Shown piece after piece: positions 5,324 through 5,803 of a stretch of 5,803 bases of DNA. Positions within the stretch are counted from its first letter, which is position 1. Each line of letters begins with the position of its first letter. The notes beneath the pieces were generated by a model. The model was not told the DNA's origin. It made no database searches and worked only from the letters and a program-made list of their open reading frames with translations. The position numbers were made by a program, and so were the translations under genes. The DNA lies in the NCBI GenBank assembly GCA_029256035.1, contig JAQSYR010000133.1, positions 1 through 5,803 on the forward strand, given 5' to 3'. Source of the DNA: Anaerocolumna sp. GTDB taxonomy: Bacteria; Bacillota; Clostridia; Lachnospirales; Lachnospiraceae.

Positions 5324-5803
5324 GTGGATCAAAGCTGTAGAGAACAGATTTTAAGTGAGGATTATTTTGATTTTATAATTGAATATGCAAGAGATTTACC
5401 TGTCTTACCTAATAGTAGTGAAATATGCTATGATATCATAAATCAAACCCATGCTGTAGCCTATGTTCCAGTGAGTGATATCCCGCCTGACTTTCTTCAT
5501 ATTATTGGATATAGTGCCTACCCAAATATTTTTACTATTTTAGATCTTGAGAGTCTGGAAGGCTCCGGTATTACACGATTGCGGCAAGTGCCAAATCTTG
5601 TACTAAGAGGAAACGGTGTGGTTATAGGTATCATTGATACTGGAATTGATTATACCCACAATGCCTTTCGCAATGCAGATGGAACAACCCGTATTCTTTC
5701 CATATGGGATCAAACAATACAAGGTGAGAACAGTGCTCCTGAAGGGTTTAGCTATGGAACAGAGTATAACCGTGATCAGATAAATGCAGCATTACTTAGT
5801 GAG
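5324..5803 (+). CDS. S8 (subtilisin) family peptidase, Csp-like, N-terminal part, truncated by window edge
   Basis: The 160 visible codons run in frame to the right edge. A prodomain-like region (residues about 1-90, beginning DQSCREQILSEDYFDFIIEY) precedes the catalytic domain. The aspartate of the catalytic triad is visible in VIGIIDTGIDYTHNAF (D105), followed by TTRILSIWDQTI, typical of the clostridial Csp-like group. The catalytic His and Ser lie beyond 5803, so activity cannot be judged. No signal peptide is seen. In Clostridium, Csp proteins process the spore cortex hydrolase precursor SleC, while C. difficile CspC is an inactive member linked to germinant sensing. Many Lachnospiraceae carry several similar genes of unknown role. 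The GTG at 5324 is the only reasonable start: an in-frame stop lies at 5300-5302, and AGGTGG (5311-5316) is 7 nt upstream. Confidence 0.85.
   Translation, partial: MDQSCREQILSEDYFDFIIEYARDLPVLPNSSEICYDIINQTHAVAYVPVSDIPPDFLHIIGYSAYPNIFTILDLESLEGSGITRLRQVPNLVLRGNGVVIGIIDTGIDYTHNAFRNADGTTRILSIWDQTIQGENSAPEGFSYGTEYNRDQINAALLSE

Noticed and set aside
1..5803. Mobile element, CRISPR array, tRNA or phage remnant
   Set aside because: I looked for transposase motifs, terminal inverted repeats, regularly spaced repeats and tRNA-like cloverleaf ends on both strands and recognised none. All long gaps are ordinary promoter or terminator regions.

Overview
The window comes from a low-GC, Gram-positive, probably spore-forming anaerobe. 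The best guess is Clostridia, most likely Lachnospiraceae. This is inferred from AT-rich DNA, strong AGGAGG-type ribosome binding sites, TGn-extended -10 promoters, a long single-chain type PurL, and a Csp-like S8 peptidase of the kind that is multi-copy in Lachnospiraceae. No search was run, so the taxonomic call is inference.

Layout. 1-689 (minus) is the N-terminal part of purL, cut by the window edge. It is divergent from a three-gene plus-strand operon: an MBL-fold metallo-hydrolase (940-1683), a VOC/glyoxalase I-like protein (1740-2108) and a LysR-type regulator (2141-3022). The operon ends at a very strong 12-14 bp hairpin terminator (3028-3094), which probably also serves the opposing gene, a small orphan protein of 78 residues (3110-3346, minus). 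Divergent from that is a DUF1622 membrane protein (3571-3936, plus) with its own promoter and terminator. An aromatic-acid-exporter-family membrane protein (4124-5035, minus) follows. Divergent from it is the start of a Csp-like subtilisin-family peptidase (5324-5803, plus), cut by the right edge.

How the genes may work together. Only the MBL-VOC-LysR group looks like a functional unit. Two metal-binding enzymes of families that handle reactive carbonyls or esters are co-transcribed with a regulator that could control them. The operon promoter has a consensus -10 but no recognisable -35. It is bracketed by two copies of a 16-nt imperfect direct repeat, which could be the regulator's operator. 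The other genes look like independent single-gene units. No tRNA, rRNA, CRISPR array, insertion sequence or riboswitch was recognised. The least explained items are the small orphan protein and the direct-repeat promoter.
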